64,000 nucleotides of DNA from Psychromonas sp. MB-3u-54 (lineage in GTDB: Bacteria; Pseudomonadota; Gammaproteobacteria; Enterobacterales; Psychromonadaceae), in the NCBI RefSeq assembly GCF_002836415.1, contig NZ_PJBP01000088.1:18851-82850 (forward strand), read 5' to 3'. Position numbers and translations under genes: made by a program. The notes below the pieces were generated by a model. That model was not told the origin of the DNA and did no database searches. It saw only the letters and a list, made by a program, of their open reading frames with translations. Below are positions 10,536 to 20,566 of the stretch, piece after piece; position 1 is the stretch's first letter, and each line of letters begins with the position of its first letter.

Positions 10536-10579
10536 ATCACATTTTTAATAAGCATTAATTTTTCCTATAAAGGAAAAAT

Positions 10580-10655
<76 letters not shown>

Positions 10656-10682
10656 ATCACATGAATTAGCATTTACAAGCAA

Positions 10683-10742
10683 GCTCGTAACTCCAGTCAA
10701 TTCTTGTCAAGGTTGAACTCAACAAACCAAACTAGTACCGCA
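10683..10742 (-). pseudogene. decayed tRNA-Gly remnant nearest the promoter
   Basis: The segment aligns to the 5' two thirds of tRNA-Gly: GCGGTACTAG is kept exactly, then the D-arm, anticodon arm and T-arm are eroded (TTGACAAGAATTGACTGGAG in place of TTGCCAAGGTCGGGGTCACG). It decayed independently of the array units, because here the acceptor 5' strand survives and the shared array insertions are absent. Confidence 0.65.
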
Positions 10743-10808
10743 TCACATCTTATTTTCATAACAAATTTTTAGGCATGTTGGAAGATACCTGCTTGTTATG
10801 AGGTGCGC

Positions 10809-10836
10809 ATTATAATTATGGAGTAAATGAATGCAA
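10809..10836 (-). promoter_or_regulatory. promoter of the tRNA-Gly operon
   Basis: On the minus strand: TTGCAT, 16 nt, TATAAT, followed at once by the GC-rich discriminator GCGCACC typical of stringently controlled stable-RNA promoters. It fires toward the tRNA-Gly genes. Confidence 0.8.
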
Positions 10837-10918
10837 GCTTTTTCTGCTGATTTTTCATTGACTAGTGCTTGTTTGCTGAGTTTTTGAGCAGACATCGTCC
10901 GTCTGCCCAAAAAAACAT

Positions 10919-11458
10919 TTAAAACTTAAAGAAATGTTTTTGGTAATGCTGTAATTCAGAAATTGATTCTTTAATATCTTGAAGCGCAGTGTGAGCGCCT
11001 GTTTTTTTATGCTCATTAACCATTTCCGGCGCCCAACGCTTTCCCAGTTCTTTAACGGTACTGACATCAATATTACGGTAATGAAAATAAGCTTCTAACG
11101 CCGGCATCTGACGCACTAAAAAACGACGATCTTGGCCGATACTATTACCGCATAAGGGTGCGGCCCCTTCTGGTACCCACTCCTTTAAAAAATTGAGGGT
11201 TGCTTGTTCGGCATTCGCGCAGCTGATTTGACTGCTCTTCACACGATCCGTTAAACCTGATTTACCATGCTGCGTTGTGCACCATTCATCCATCGCATCA
11301 AGTGCTTGATTACTCTGATGAATAACAAATTCAGGCCCTTGTGCAAGAATATTTAAATCACTGTCAGTCACGATAGTGGCGATTTCGATTATTTTATCCG
11401 TATCTGGATTTAAACCGGTCATCTCCAAATCAATCCATACCAGGTTATTTTTATTCAT
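10919..11458 (-). CDS. orn: oligoribonuclease
   Basis: 179 aa, the usual length. This 3'-5' exoribonuclease degrades 2-5 nt RNAs, including pGpG from cyclic-di-GMP turnover. The DEDDh active site is complete: Asp10 and Glu12 in WIDLEMTGL, Asp110 in SIGQDRRFL, and His156 and Asp161 in GAHTALQDI. It is divergent from rsgA with about 96 bp between the starts, the order known from E. coli (orn and rsgA adjacent and opposed). Confidence 0.97.
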   Translation of the reverse strand: MNKNNLVWIDLEMTGLNPDTDKIIEIATIVTDSDLNILAQGPEFVIHQSNQALDAMDEWCTTQHGKSGLTDRVKSSQISCANAEQATLNFLKEWVPEGAAPLCGNSIGQDRRFLVRQMPALEAYFHYRNIDVSTVKELGKRWAPEMVNEHKKTGAHTALQDIKESISELQHYQKHFFKF

Positions 11459-11554
11459 CGTTATTCTGATCCTTTTCGCTACAAGAGAGCCGCATTTCTA
11501 AATTAATATAGTATGATACGGTATTAACACAATGAGTGATAGCTAAGGAAACCT

Positions 11555-12598
11555 GTGACCAAGAAGAAACGACTCAGTAAAAATCAAGTGCGCCGCGTTC
11601 AAACTAATCAGAAAAAACGTTTAACTAAAGATAACAGCGAACAATGGGACGAGTCTGAACTTGGTCCGCAGCTGGAAGGCATAGTGATCAGTCGTTTTGG
11701 ACAACATGCAGATGTTGAAGATGAGCATGGAAAAATTGAACGTTGTAATTTGCGCAGAGCCATCAAATCTCTGGTAACCGGTGACCGGGTTGTATGGCGT
11801 GCGGGCAATCAGGCTTACCATGGTATCAGTGGCGTGATTGAAGCGGTACATCCGCGTACAACGGTACTCACACGTCCCGATTATTATGATGGTATAAAAC
11901 CTATCGCGGCCAATATTGACCATATTATTATCGTTAGCTCCATAGCTCCTGAGTTTTCTCGTAATATTATTGATCGCTACCTGATTGCCTGTGAAGATAT
12001 TGGCATTACGCCCATTATCGTTTTAAATAAAAGTGATTTGTTGAATGAACAATCAGCAAAATTAATAGATCAGGAATTACAAAGTTACCGGGATATTGGT
12101 TATCAGGTTTTGTACAGCTCGATGCACGGCGACGGCTTATTAGGGCTTAAAAGTGCCATGAAAGATAAAATTAATATTTTTGTCGGTCAGTCGGGCGTAG
12201 GTAAAACATCCTTAGTCAATCTGTTATTACCTGAAATTGAAGCCACTACGGCCGAAATTTCGGAAAATTCCGGATTAGGTAAACATACCACGACCACGGC
12301 ACGCCTTTATCATTTCCCCGACGGAGGTGATCTTATTGACAGCCCGGGCATTCGTGAGTTCTCATTATGGCACTTAGAGCCTGAACGTATTGCGACTGGA
12401 TTCATCGAATTTCGTCCCTTTTTAGGACAATGCCGTTTCCGCGATTGTAAACATCAAATAGATCCCGGTTGTGCACTGGTTGAAGCCGTTGCCGAGGGAA
12501 AAATAGATAATGCTCGCTATCGTAGCTTTTTACGTATTTTAGAGACCATGGATGACGCAAAAAATGCGCGTCACCGTCCACCTAATACCTATGATTAA
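11555..12598 (+). CDS. rsgA: ribosome small subunit GTPase RsgA
   Basis: 347 aa. A late 30S maturation GTPase of the circularly permuted class: OB-fold N-terminus, then the G4 motif NKSD (158-161) ahead of G1 GQSGVGKTS (211-219) and G3 DSPG (262-265), then a C-terminal zinc finger ([14 protein letters not shown]). The start is GTG with TAAGGA about 8 nt upstream. The basic N-terminal tail ([14 protein letters not shown]) fits rRNA contact. psd follows 68 bp downstream, as in many gammaproteobacteria. Confidence 0.97.
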   Translation: MTKKKRLSKNQVRRVQTNQKKRLTKDNSEQWDESELGPQLEGIVISRFGQHADVEDEHGKIERCNLRRAIKSLVTGDRVVWRAGNQAYHGISGVIEAVHPRTTVLTRPDYYDGIKPIAANIDHIIIVSSIAPEFSRNIIDRYLIACEDIGITPIIVLNKSDLLNEQSAKLIDQELQSYRDIGYQVLYSSMHGDGLLGLKSAMKDKINIFVGQSGVGKTSLVNLLLPEIEATTAEISENSGLGKHTTTTARLYHFPDGGDLIDSPGIREFSLWHLEPERIATGFIEFRPFLGQCRFRDCKHQIDPGCALVEAVAEGKIDNARYRSFLRILETMDDAKNARHRPPNTYD

Positions 12599-12666
12599 CC
12601 GCGCCTTTATAGTTCAAAAGATTTAGGTACAATTTTCGGTATATAGATTAAAAAAAAGAGAAAATC

Positions 12667-13527
12667 ATGATTGACCAACTTAAAATTATTGGGCAATACT
12701 TGCTGCCAAAAAAGCTATTATCGCGCCTGTTAGGTAAATTAGCCGCTGCGGAAGCAGGTAAATTAAGCACTTTTTTAATAAAAAAATTCATCAACCATTT
12801 TAACGTTGATATGAGTGAAGCGAAATACTCAGCCCCTGAGCATTTTAAAACTTTTAACGATTTTTTCACCCGTGAACTAAAACCGGAAGCGCGACAGATT
12901 ATCGCCGGTGAAGATAATCTTGCACTCCCTGTGGATGGTTGTATCAGCCAGATGGGCGATATTAAAGAAGGCCGTATTTTTCAGGCTAAAGGGCATGATT
13001 TTAGCCTCCGAGAACTATTAGGCGGACGAGATGATGTTGCGGCGCCCTTTGATGATGGTTTGTTTTCTACGATTTACTTAGCGCCTAAAGATTATCACCG
13101 TATTCATATGCCGATCACCGGCAAACTAGAACAGCTGATTTTTATTCCCGGCGACCTTTTCTCAGTTAATCCATTAACGGCGCAAAATGTCCCCAATTTA
13201 TTTGCCCGCAATGAGCGGGCCGTGGCCATTTTTTCAACAGCCCTAGGCCCGATGGCAATGGTTTTAGTCGGCGCGACGATAGTGGCCAGCATCGAAACGG
13301 TTTGGTCAGGCACACTGACGGCGAATGCAGACAAAGAGCTCCAATATTGGGATTACAAAAATCAGAATATTACCCTTGAAAAAGGCGCTGAAATGGGCCG
13401 CTTTAAACTTGGCAGTACCGTGGTGGCTTTATTCCCGAAAGAGAGTATTCATTTTGCAGAAGATCTTCACGCAGGCTCAGTAACACGCTTAGGTGAGCTA
13501 TTTGCGAACAAAGTTGAACATAAATAG
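12667..13527 (+). CDS. psd: phosphatidylserine decarboxylase proenzyme
   Basis: 286 aa. Converts phosphatidylserine to phosphatidylethanolamine at the inner membrane. The self-processing motif LGST lies at 248-251; known chemistry cuts between Gly249 and Ser250 and turns the Ser into the pyruvoyl cofactor of the alpha chain. YHRIHMP near residue 145 matches the conserved His region. AGAGAAAATC before the ATG gives a weak ribosome site. It lies between rsgA and ilvA on the same strand. Confidence 0.96.
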   Translation: MIDQLKIIGQYLLPKKLLSRLLGKLAAAEAGKLSTFLIKKFINHFNVDMSEAKYSAPEHFKTFNDFFTRELKPEARQIIAGEDNLALPVDGCISQMGDIKEGRIFQAKGHDFSLRELLGGRDDVAAPFDDGLFSTIYLAPKDYHRIHMPITGKLEQLIFIPGDLFSVNPLTAQNVPNLFARNERAVAIFSTALGPMAMVLVGATIVASIETVWSGTLTANADKELQYWDYKNQNITLEKGAEMGRFKLGSTVVALFPKESIHFAEDLHAGSVTRLGELFANKVEHK

Positions 13528-13542
13528 AGGGTTGATAGCGCA

Positions 13543-15078
13543 ATGACAGAATTATCCGCAGCACAATACTTAAAAAAAATCTTACTTGCTCCTGTTTATG
13601 AAGCAGCCGTAGAAACACCATTACAACCGTTAAATAAGTTGTCAAAGCGCTTTAATAATCACATTTTATTAAAGCGTGAAGATCAGCAACCCGTACATTC
13701 ATTTAAATTACGCGGTGCCTATAATAAATTAGCCAGTTTAACCGATCAGCAAAAAAGCTGCGGTGTGATTGCCGCCTCGGCGGGTAACCATGCGCAGGGT
13801 GTTGCGCTTTCAGCAAAAAAAATGGGGATAAAAGCGACTATCGTTATGCCCTGCACCACTCCCGAGATAAAAGTCAGCGCAGTGCGGGCATTTGGTGCCG
13901 AGGTAGTATTATTTGGTGATGCTTTTGATGCTGCCAGCGCACATTCTAAAGAACTGGCTGAATTACATAATTACACCCCAATTCTTCCTTTTGATGATCC
14001 CGATGTCATTGCCGGGCAAGGCACTATCGGCAAAGAGTTATTACAGCAAAATGCGCACTTGGATAAAATTTTTGTGCCCGTTGGTGGCGGTGGTTTATTG
14101 GCCGGTATCGCCGTTTATATCAAACAGCTTTTACCCCATATTAAAGTGATTGGTGTTGAGCCTGATAATGCAGCCTGTTTAAAAGCGGCGTTGGCACATG
14201 GCAGCCCGATAACCTTAGATAAAGTTGGATTATTTGCCGACGGTGTTGCGGTTAAAACCATTGGCAGTGAAACCTTCCGTTTATGTCAGCAATACGTGGA
14301 CGAAGTGATCACCGTTAGCAGTGATGAAATCTGTACAGCCGTCAAAAATATCTTTGAAGATACACGCGCTATTGCGGAGCCTGCCGGAGCCTTATCATTG
14401 GCCGGTTTAAAAAAATATTGTCAACTACACGACGTTAAAGATCAACACCTGGCTGCTATTTTAAGCGGAGCCAACCTCAACTTTCATTCCCTGCGTTATA
14501 TCTCCGAACGTTGCGAATTAGGTGAGCAGAAAGAGAGCATACTGGCTGTCACTATTCCTGAAAAACAGGGCGCTTTTTTAGCCTTTTGTAATCAGCTCGA
14601 TGGTCGTGCTATTACCGAGTTTAATTATCGTTTAAATTCGCGTAAAGACGCCAATATTTTTGTTGGCGTACGCACCCCGCAAGGCGTTGATGAACTGCTA
14701 GCACTGACCGAAAAACTGCACAAATCAGGTTATGCTGTTGCCGATTTAAGCCATGATGAAATGGCCAAACTGCATGTCCGTTATATGGTCGGTGGCGCCC
14801 CCGTCGGTGCTATAAAAGAGCGTTTATACAGTTTCGAATTTCCTGAACAGCCTAATGCGCTGGTTAAGTTTTTAAACATGCTTGGCACTCACGCTAATAT
14901 CACGCTCTTCCATTACCGCAATCACGGTGCGGCTTATGGACAGGTTCTTGCCGGTTTTGAACTCGATGAAGGGGTTGATGCATTCAGTGAACATTTAGAC
15001 GCACTGGGTTACAACTATAAAGATGAAACAGATAATCAGGCTTATCGTTTCTTTTTATCCCAAGCAAATGACCACTAA
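13543..15078 (+). CDS. ilvA: threonine ammonia-lyase, biosynthetic
   Basis: 511 aa. PLP enzyme making 2-oxobutanoate, the first step to isoleucine. The PLP lysine is Lys55 in HSFKLRGAYNK; the phosphate-binding glycine loop is GGGGLLAG near 182. The C-terminal 180 residues hold two ACT-like regulatory domains, the biosynthetic, isoleucine-inhibited form rather than the short catabolic TdcB. It starts 16 bp after psd, outside any ilvGMEDA cluster, so regulation by an ilv attenuator is not seen here. Confidence 0.95.
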   Translation: MTELSAAQYLKKILLAPVYEAAVETPLQPLNKLSKRFNNHILLKREDQQPVHSFKLRGAYNKLASLTDQQKSCGVIAASAGNHAQGVALSAKKMGIKATIVMPCTTPEIKVSAVRAFGAEVVLFGDAFDAASAHSKELAELHNYTPILPFDDPDVIAGQGTIGKELLQQNAHLDKIFVPVGGGGLLAGIAVYIKQLLPHIKVIGVEPDNAACLKAALAHGSPITLDKVGLFADGVAVKTIGSETFRLCQQYVDEVITVSSDEICTAVKNIFEDTRAIAEPAGALSLAGLKKYCQLHDVKDQHLAAILSGANLNFHSLRYISERCELGEQKESILAVTIPEKQGAFLAFCNQLDGRAITEFNYRLNSRKDANIFVGVRTPQGVDELLALTEKLHKSGYAVADLSHDEMAKLHVRYMVGGAPVGAIKERLYSFEFPEQPNALVKFLNMLGTHANITLFHYRNHGAAYGQVLAGFELDEGVDAFSEHLDALGYNYKDETDNQAYRFFLSQANDH

Positions 15079-15085
15079 AGATTAG

Positions 15086-16156
15086 ATGATAATGCTTCCT
15101 CTTAGACGCATTAAAAAGCTGTTTCGGCGCCTGGCACATCAATTAACCTGGCCGACCATGTTTTTGCTTGTGCTGGCGCAGGCAATCAGTGTTTACCTGT
15201 TATTTTTGCTTGCCGGGGAAAGTGCATTAACCCGGCATCCCATGGACTTTATTTATTACAATATGGTGGTAGTTTCCACGGTTGGTTTTGGGGATTTCAG
15301 CCCGACAACCGGGATGGGGAAAGCGATTGTCGCCTTTGTGCAAATCCCATCGGGACTGATCGTTTTCGCCTCTTTTATCGGAAAAACAACACAACTATTT
15401 ATAAATCTAGCGAGAAAAAACATGAACGGTACGAGTAACTTTTATCATTATACTAATCATATTTTATTATTAGGTTGGGATGCCTCATCAACGGAGCAGA
15501 TAGTGCAGTTGATTCTCGGTGATAAAAAACGCCAAAAACGAAAAATATTATTGTGCGTTACCGAACAGATAAACAACCCCTTTCCGGATAATGATGAGGT
15601 TTCTTTTGTGCGTTTACGTAGTTTTTCCGATAACGAAGAACTTAATCGTATCGCGTTAAGTAACGCAGAACGTATTATTATTGATGGTAAATCCGATGAT
15701 GAAACCTTATCTATTGCACTTTGTATCTCCACCTACACCAACTCCAATGCCAACATCTCTGCGCATTTTTTTGATAAGACTAAAGCCGATTTATTAAAGG
15801 TCCACTGCCCGCAAATTGAATGCAGTATTGATAGCAGCGCACAAATGATGGTGCGCAGCATGCAGGATCCGGGCTCAAGCCAGGTAACCAAGCACTTACT
15901 TTCAACCTTAACCGGGGCGACACTGTATTGTGTGCAAACACCTGAACTGAAAAAACCCATTGAGTTCGAGCTGCTCTTTAGCCGATTTAAAACTAACCAT
16001 GCGATGATGGTCATTGCCTTCAGCCATTTTAAAAATGGCGATGCGATGATTTTAAATCCCTCTCCACAGACCCTGATCAACAGCGGTGACTTTTTACACT
16101 ACATCGCTAATGAACGTATTCTTGCTGACGAAATAAACTGGGATGAACTCTCTTAG
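15086..16156 (+). CDS. two-TM potassium channel with cytosolic regulatory domain
   Basis: 356 aa. TM1 lies at about 23-43, a pore loop carries the selectivity filter TVGFGD (65-70), and TM2 at about 80-100. A 250-residue cytosolic part starts with HILLLGW, reminiscent of an RCK nucleotide-binding domain, but its usual GxGxxG is replaced by GWDAS, so ligand gating may differ from classical RCK channels. It begins 7 bp after ilvA, so it is probably on the same transcript. Family assignment is firm; physiological role and gating ligand are not. Confidence 0.85.
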   Translation: MIMLPLRRIKKLFRRLAHQLTWPTMFLLVLAQAISVYLLFLLAGESALTRHPMDFIYYNMVVVSTVGFGDFSPTTGMGKAIVAFVQIPSGLIVFASFIGKTTQLFINLARKNMNGTSNFYHYTNHILLLGWDASSTEQIVQLILGDKKRQKRKILLCVTEQINNPFPDNDEVSFVRLRSFSDNEELNRIALSNAERIIIDGKSDDETLSIALCISTYTNSNANISAHFFDKTKADLLKVHCPQIECSIDSSAQMMVRSMQDPGSSQVTKHLLSTLTGATLYCVQTPELKKPIEFELLFSRFKTNHAMMVIAFSHFKNGDAMILNPSPQTLINSGDFLHYIANERILADEINWDELS

Positions 16157-16270
16157 AGGCATCTGAGATCAACTTTTTAGGCTTATCATAAACGCTGGTG
16201 AAGCAATTTATTTTATGACAATTCAACCTGTCCTTCGCGCTTTGGGTGGGTTGATTGGTTGGTTGACTTA

Positions 16271-16298
16271 TTGACAGTCGATTATATTTACCTATAAT
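16271..16298 (+). promoter_or_regulatory. sigma-70 promoter for the cobalamin uptake operon
   Basis: A consensus TTGACA (16271-16276), a 16-nt spacer, and TATAAT (16293-16298). Transcription would begin just before the B12 riboswitch. Such a strong promoter suits control by premature termination or translational block downstream. Confidence 0.85.
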
Positions 16299-16319
16299 CG
16301 CCCTTCTTTATGTTTATCG

Positions 16320-16452
16320 CCTTTTTAACGCGATGATTAAATGGGAAGCATGTTTTAACAACTTTAAACGTTACTAAAAACAAGCATGCACTGCCCCCGC
16401 AACTGTGTCCGTTTTTCAATGTAAAAACGGGAGTCAGATACCAGCATAAAGA
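16320..16452 (+). ncRNA. cobalamin (AdoCbl) riboswitch
   Basis: The leader has the family's hallmark order: GGGAA at 16343, a stem whose arms are GCATG and CATGC, the B12-box core CACTGCCCCCGCAACTGTG around 16391, a variable hairpin (CCGTTTTT...AAAAACGG), and the receptor closing motif AGTCAGATACCAGC. It lies between a consensus promoter and btuB, about 210 nt from the start codon, leaving room for an expression platform. The outer ends are approximate. Confidence 0.93.
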
Positions 16453-16665
16453 GCGTCACTGTCCATTAAACGGGTCGGCTTAATGGAACGTAAAAAACCC
16501 AACAATCGGAAATGTTTTTCCAGTTTGATTAGGGTCTTCGTAATGGTGGCGAGCCAAAGAAAGTCTTTGATGCTCAGCGTATTATATATAAGGCCACTAC
16601 CTTACTGTAAAATCCCGAACAACAGACTTTCTTCTTATTTTAAATAAAAATATCAAGGAAGAATT

Positions 16666-18492
16666 ATGCCCCGCTTATATTACACTCCGATAGCCTTAGC
16701 TTTATCAACACTGTTCAGCGCACCACTTATTGCAGCAGAAACACAAAACACTCAGAACGATATTGTTATTTCTGCCAGTCGCGTCGAAACCAAACGTATT
16801 GAAAGTGGCAGCTCAGTGGCCGTGCTTGATGCACAATATATAAAAGATAATCAGGCGCGCACTGTGGCTGAACTGTTACGGGATGTACCTGGTGTAAGTG
16901 TTAGTAGTTCTGGTGGTATAACCTCCGTTTTTATTCGCGGTTCCGACTCCAATAAAACCTTAGTGATTATTGACGGTATTGAAGTTAATGATCTATCCAG
17001 CATCAGCAGTGGTTATAATTTTGCAACATTGATGGCCGATAATGTTGAGCGCATTGAAGTCTTAAAAGGCTCACAAAGTGCACTTTGGGGCAGTGATGCG
17101 ATGGGTGGCGTGATTAATATTGTCACTAAAAAAGGCAAGGCTGGGTTTAATCCAACGGCTAGTATCGAGATTGGGGGAAATAACTACCATAAAGAAAATG
17201 TCACTCTTAGCGGTGCTAAGGGCAACAGCCATTATTCACTTTCTGCCGGCAACCTGCAAACAGACGGCATAAGCTCAAAAGCAGTTGATCTCGATGATAA
17301 TGATGACGACGGTTACAAAAATCAAAATGTCAGCATAAAAGCCGGCCATCAATTTACCGATATTTTCGCAGTGGATACGGTGCTGCGTTACAGCGATGCC
17401 GAAACAGAATACGATGGTTTTTCAATTGATGCCAATTCCACCAACCAACAGCATCAGGCAAAATTAAATACACATCTTAATCTACTGGACAATCAATGGA
17501 AAAACCGACTTTCAGTCGCCTTTTCTGATTCAGAAAATGAAACCTTTTCAGGCAGCACAAGTACCTCTGAATATAAAGGACAAAAAGTAAAAACTGATCT
17601 ACAGAGTGATTATTACCTCAATACAATCAACGGATATACACAGAGAATCTCATTTATTGCCGAACACGAAAATGAAAAATATCAAAGCTGGTCAATGGAT
17701 GAAAAACAACGCATTGAAGCATCGGCGGTTGTTTTAGGATATGGCGTTGACTGGCAAAAAACAATTTTTGTGAATGCCGCCCTTCGCAGTGATTTTAACA
17801 GTAAATTCGATGATACCAACACTTACCATCTTGATATTTCTGCCTGGGTAAGCGACGGTACACGCCTACATGCCAGTCACGGTACAGGCGTGAAAAACCC
17901 TTCTTTAGGTCAAATGTACGGTGAAACTTCTTATTATAGCGGTAATGCGGATCTGACTCCAGAAGAAAGCCGCAGCTGGGATGCGGGTGTAGAGTATAAC
18001 TTTGTTAATGCCGATGCTTATATCGATTTGACCTATTTTGATTCACTTTATACCGATATGATCACCTATGGATCAAATACATATAGCAATCTTGATAATG
18101 AAGCAACTTCACGTGGTGTTGAATTTACCGGTCAAGTAAAAGTGAGCAATAAATTACGAGTTAATACCGGATACACTTTTATGGAGACGGATGATGGTGA
18201 AGGCAATGAATTGGCTCGCCGAGCAAAACATGCTGCTAGCATCAATGCTAATTATAAATACACATCAAACCTAAGTGCCAATATTGGTGTCCGTTATACT
18301 GGTACACGTATAGACAGTGATGATTCAACACTCGATAACTATACAGTCGTTAATCTTGGCGCGGCTTATCAGGTACAGGAACATATCACTATTAATGCCC
18401 GTCTGGAAAATGCGCTTGATAAAGACTATCAAGAGGTTAGCGGCTATAACACAGCAGAGCGTACTGCCTATGTTGGCGTAAGCTTTCAATAA
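16666..18492 (+). CDS. btuB: TonB-dependent vitamin B12 outer-membrane receptor
   Basis: 608 aa with a signal peptide (1-23), a TonB box (DIVISASR near 32), a plug domain with RTVAELLRDVPGVSVS and VFIRGSDSNKTLVIIDG, and a 22-strand type barrel ending in a C-terminal phenylalanine (AYVGVSFQ, Phe next to last). The acidic stretch LDDNDDDGY near 205 resembles the calcium-binding loops of BtuB. ATG has AGGAAG 5 nt upstream. Control by the riboswitch just upstream and linkage to btuFCD settle the substrate class. Confidence 0.95.
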   Translation: MPRLYYTPIALALSTLFSAPLIAAETQNTQNDIVISASRVETKRIESGSSVAVLDAQYIKDNQARTVAELLRDVPGVSVSSSGGITSVFIRGSDSNKTLVIIDGIEVNDLSSISSGYNFATLMADNVERIEVLKGSQSALWGSDAMGGVINIVTKKGKAGFNPTASIEIGGNNYHKENVTLSGAKGNSHYSLSAGNLQTDGISSKAVDLDDNDDDGYKNQNVSIKAGHQFTDIFAVDTVLRYSDAETEYDGFSIDANSTNQQHQAKLNTHLNLLDNQWKNRLSVAFSDSENETFSGSTSTSEYKGQKVKTDLQSDYYLNTINGYTQRISFIAEHENEKYQSWSMDEKQRIEASAVVLGYGVDWQKTIFVNAALRSDFNSKFDDTNTYHLDISAWVSDGTRLHASHGTGVKNPSLGQMYGETSYYSGNADLTPEESRSWDAGVEYNFVNADAYIDLTYFDSLYTDMITYGSNTYSNLDNEATSRGVEFTGQVKVSNKLRVNTGYTFMETDDGEGNELARRAKHAASINANYKYTSNLSANIGVRYTGTRIDSDDSTLDNYTVVNLGAAYQVQEHITINARLENALDKDYQEVSGYNTAERTAYVGVSFQ

Positions 18493-18518
18493 GTTATAGT
18501 TAAATAAAAGAGGGTGAA

Positions 18519-19526
18519 ATGAATAATCTAAAACTAGTCGTTTTCACCCTTCTTTTAGTATTTTTTATTACGCTGATCCAGTTTAAAAAAGGGCAAATAT
18601 TTGCTCTTTTCGACCAAGGTCAGGGTAACTTTACCACCCAAATACAGGGCCGAAATTTCCCCAAAACATTAATAGATACCACGGGTATTAAATTTATTTT
18701 AAAAAAACCACCCGTGCGCATTATTTCAGCCACTTTAGCGACCGATCATATTCTCTCGGGTTTAATCAACCCGCAACGTTTGGTTGCAGTGAGCAGTTAT
18801 GTTGATACTCCCAGTATGTCTAATATTGTTGGTTTTTTTGATAAAAGCATTTACCGTACGCAGGGGGAGATTGAATCTATGCTCGCGCTACAACCTGATT
18901 TAGTGTTTGTCGCTTCCTACAGCAATCCTGAAACCGTGCGTTACCTGCTGCGCAGCGGCATTGCCATTGTGCGTCTCAGCGAATTTAATTCTTTTGCCGA
19001 TATTTTTAATAATATTCGCATTATCGCCAATGTCACCGATACCAAAGCCGCCGGTGAGGCCATGATTGTCGCTCTTCAAAAACGCATCGCATTTATTAAA
19101 ATGCAGGTGAAGAATAAAAAACCACCACGCGTATTATATTACGACCTCAACGGTTACAGCGTCGGCGGAAACTCTTTAATGGATGAAGCGATTCAACTCT
19201 CCGGTGGTTTTAATGTTGCTAAGGGTATTATTGCCGACGGTGAAAATAAAATCAGTGAAGAGCTGGCTATTTCATTACAACCCGATGTGATTGTAATGAA
19301 CCAATGGGTTTTTAACCAGACAGATGACCAGACCTCACCACGCACTATTTTAAAAAATAAAAGAGCTTGGAAAGATGTACCCGCAGTGAAAAATAATCAT
19401 ATTTATGCCGTCCCCGGCACTTGGCTCAGAAGTGTTTCCCAACACCGTATTAAAGGCGTTGAGGCGATCGCGCAACTGCTGCATTCAGAAATACAAAGTT
19501 ATTCAGAGAAAAACTATGTTCACTAA
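18519..19526 (+). CDS. btuF: cobalamin periplasmic binding protein
   Basis: 335 aa. An N-terminal hydrophobic segment (5-20) may be a signal anchor; no lipobox is seen. The rest fits the two-lobe class III binding fold (Peripla_BP_2): PPVRIISATLATDHIL near 65, LALQPDLVFVASYS near 120, and ISLQPDVIVMNQW near 245. It is longer than E. coli BtuF (about 266 aa) by an N-terminal stretch of about 50 residues. It overlaps btuC by 11 nt, consistent with one operon. Confidence 0.88.
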   Translation: MNNLKLVVFTLLLVFFITLIQFKKGQIFALFDQGQGNFTTQIQGRNFPKTLIDTTGIKFILKKPPVRIISATLATDHILSGLINPQRLVAVSSYVDTPSMSNIVGFFDKSIYRTQGEIESMLALQPDLVFVASYSNPETVRYLLRSGIAIVRLSEFNSFADIFNNIRIIANVTDTKAAGEAMIVALQKRIAFIKMQVKNKKPPRVLYYDLNGYSVGGNSLMDEAIQLSGGFNVAKGIIADGENKISEELAISLQPDVIVMNQWVFNQTDDQTSPRTILKNKRAWKDVPAVKNNHIYAVPGTWLRSVSQHRIKGVEAIAQLLHSEIQSYSEKNYVH

Positions 19527-20553
19527 TTTAACCAGCATACGCTTAGTGCTAATACTGTTAATGCTGCTGGTTGTTGTTCTGACCATATCCGGGGTGTTAC
19601 AGGGCCCTGCTGATATTTCATTACGCCATATTGGCGCTATTTTCAAACAGGCACTGTTTGCTGGATCAGACAGTGATATTCCTAACTGGCAGCACAGTAT
19701 TATTGTCGATATTCGTTTACCGCGCGTTATTATTGCCCTGTTTGCCGGTGCAAGTTTAGCGTTATGCGGACTGGTGATGCAGGGCATGTTCCGTAATCCT
19801 CTGGCGTCCCCTTCCGTATTAGGTGTTTCATCGGGAGCCTCGTTAGGGGCCGTAATAGCGATTTATCTGGGTTTTTCCCTTATTTCCGCCTGGGCTATTC
19901 CACTGTTTGCTTTTATCGGCGCGGGTATTTCCTTAAGCATTGTTTACCGCGTAGCCTCCAGCAGAGGGCAAACCAATGTCGCTACCCTGCTGCTTTCAGG
20001 CGTCGCCATTAGCGCACTTAATGTGGCTGCCACCTCTTTGTTATTGGCTTTATCCCTGAGTAATTGGGATGTCGCACGGATGATTATTTATTGGACCATG
20101 GGCGGACTTGATGGTCGCACCTGGGATCATGTTTTTATTATTCTGCCGATTGTCCTGAGCGGATTTGTATTACTGCTATTTTATAGCAAACAATTAGATC
20201 TGTTATTGTTAGGTGAGCAGCATGCTCTCTCGGTAGGCGTTGATGTGCGCAAAACGCGGCGCAATCTTTTAATTATCAGCAGCGCGATGGTCGGAGCATC
20301 GGTTTCGGTGGTCGGTGGAATAGGCTTTATCGGCTTGGTTGTGCCGCATATTTTACGTTTATTATTAGGCCCCGAGCACCGTTACCTGTTGCCCGCCTGT
20401 TTATTTGGCGGGGCAATTACTCTGCTTGGCGCAGATCTGTTTTTAAACAGCTTTTTTAGTGAGCAAGCTATTCCATTGGGCGTGGTGACGGCGGCATTAG
20501 GTGCGCCTTTCTTTCTGTTTCTTTTAATTAAACAGCGTTTTGTTTTAAGTTAG
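19516..20553 (+). CDS. btuC: cobalamin ABC transporter permease
   Basis: 345 aa from ATG 19516, which lies inside the end of btuF; an upstream in-frame ATG at 19405 would extend deep into btuF and is rejected. FecCD-type permease with about ten membrane segments. The family's conserved RLPRVIIALFAGASLALCG comes near residue 65 and GFIGLVVPHILRL near 265, the cytoplasmic loop that docks on the ATPase. It forms the inner-membrane channel with BtuD. Confidence 0.94.
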   Translation: MFTNLTSIRLVLILLMLLVVVLTISGVLQGPADISLRHIGAIFKQALFAGSDSDIPNWQHSIIVDIRLPRVIIALFAGASLALCGLVMQGMFRNPLASPSVLGVSSGASLGAVIAIYLGFSLISAWAIPLFAFIGAGISLSIVYRVASSRGQTNVATLLLSGVAISALNVAATSLLLALSLSNWDVARMIIYWTMGGLDGRTWDHVFIILPIVLSGFVLLLFYSKQLDLLLLGEQHALSVGVDVRKTRRNLLIISSAMVGASVSVVGGIGFIGLVVPHILRLLLGPEHRYLLPACLFGGAITLLGADLFLNSFFSEQAIPLGVVTAALGAPFFLFLLIKQRFVLS

Positions 20554-20566
20554 TGGAGCTTTATTT

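Noticed and set aside
19405..19515. BtuC start at ATG 19405
   Set aside because: It would overlap btuF by more than 120 nt and add a non-hydrophobic Arg/Lys-rich tail; ATG 19516 fits the family.
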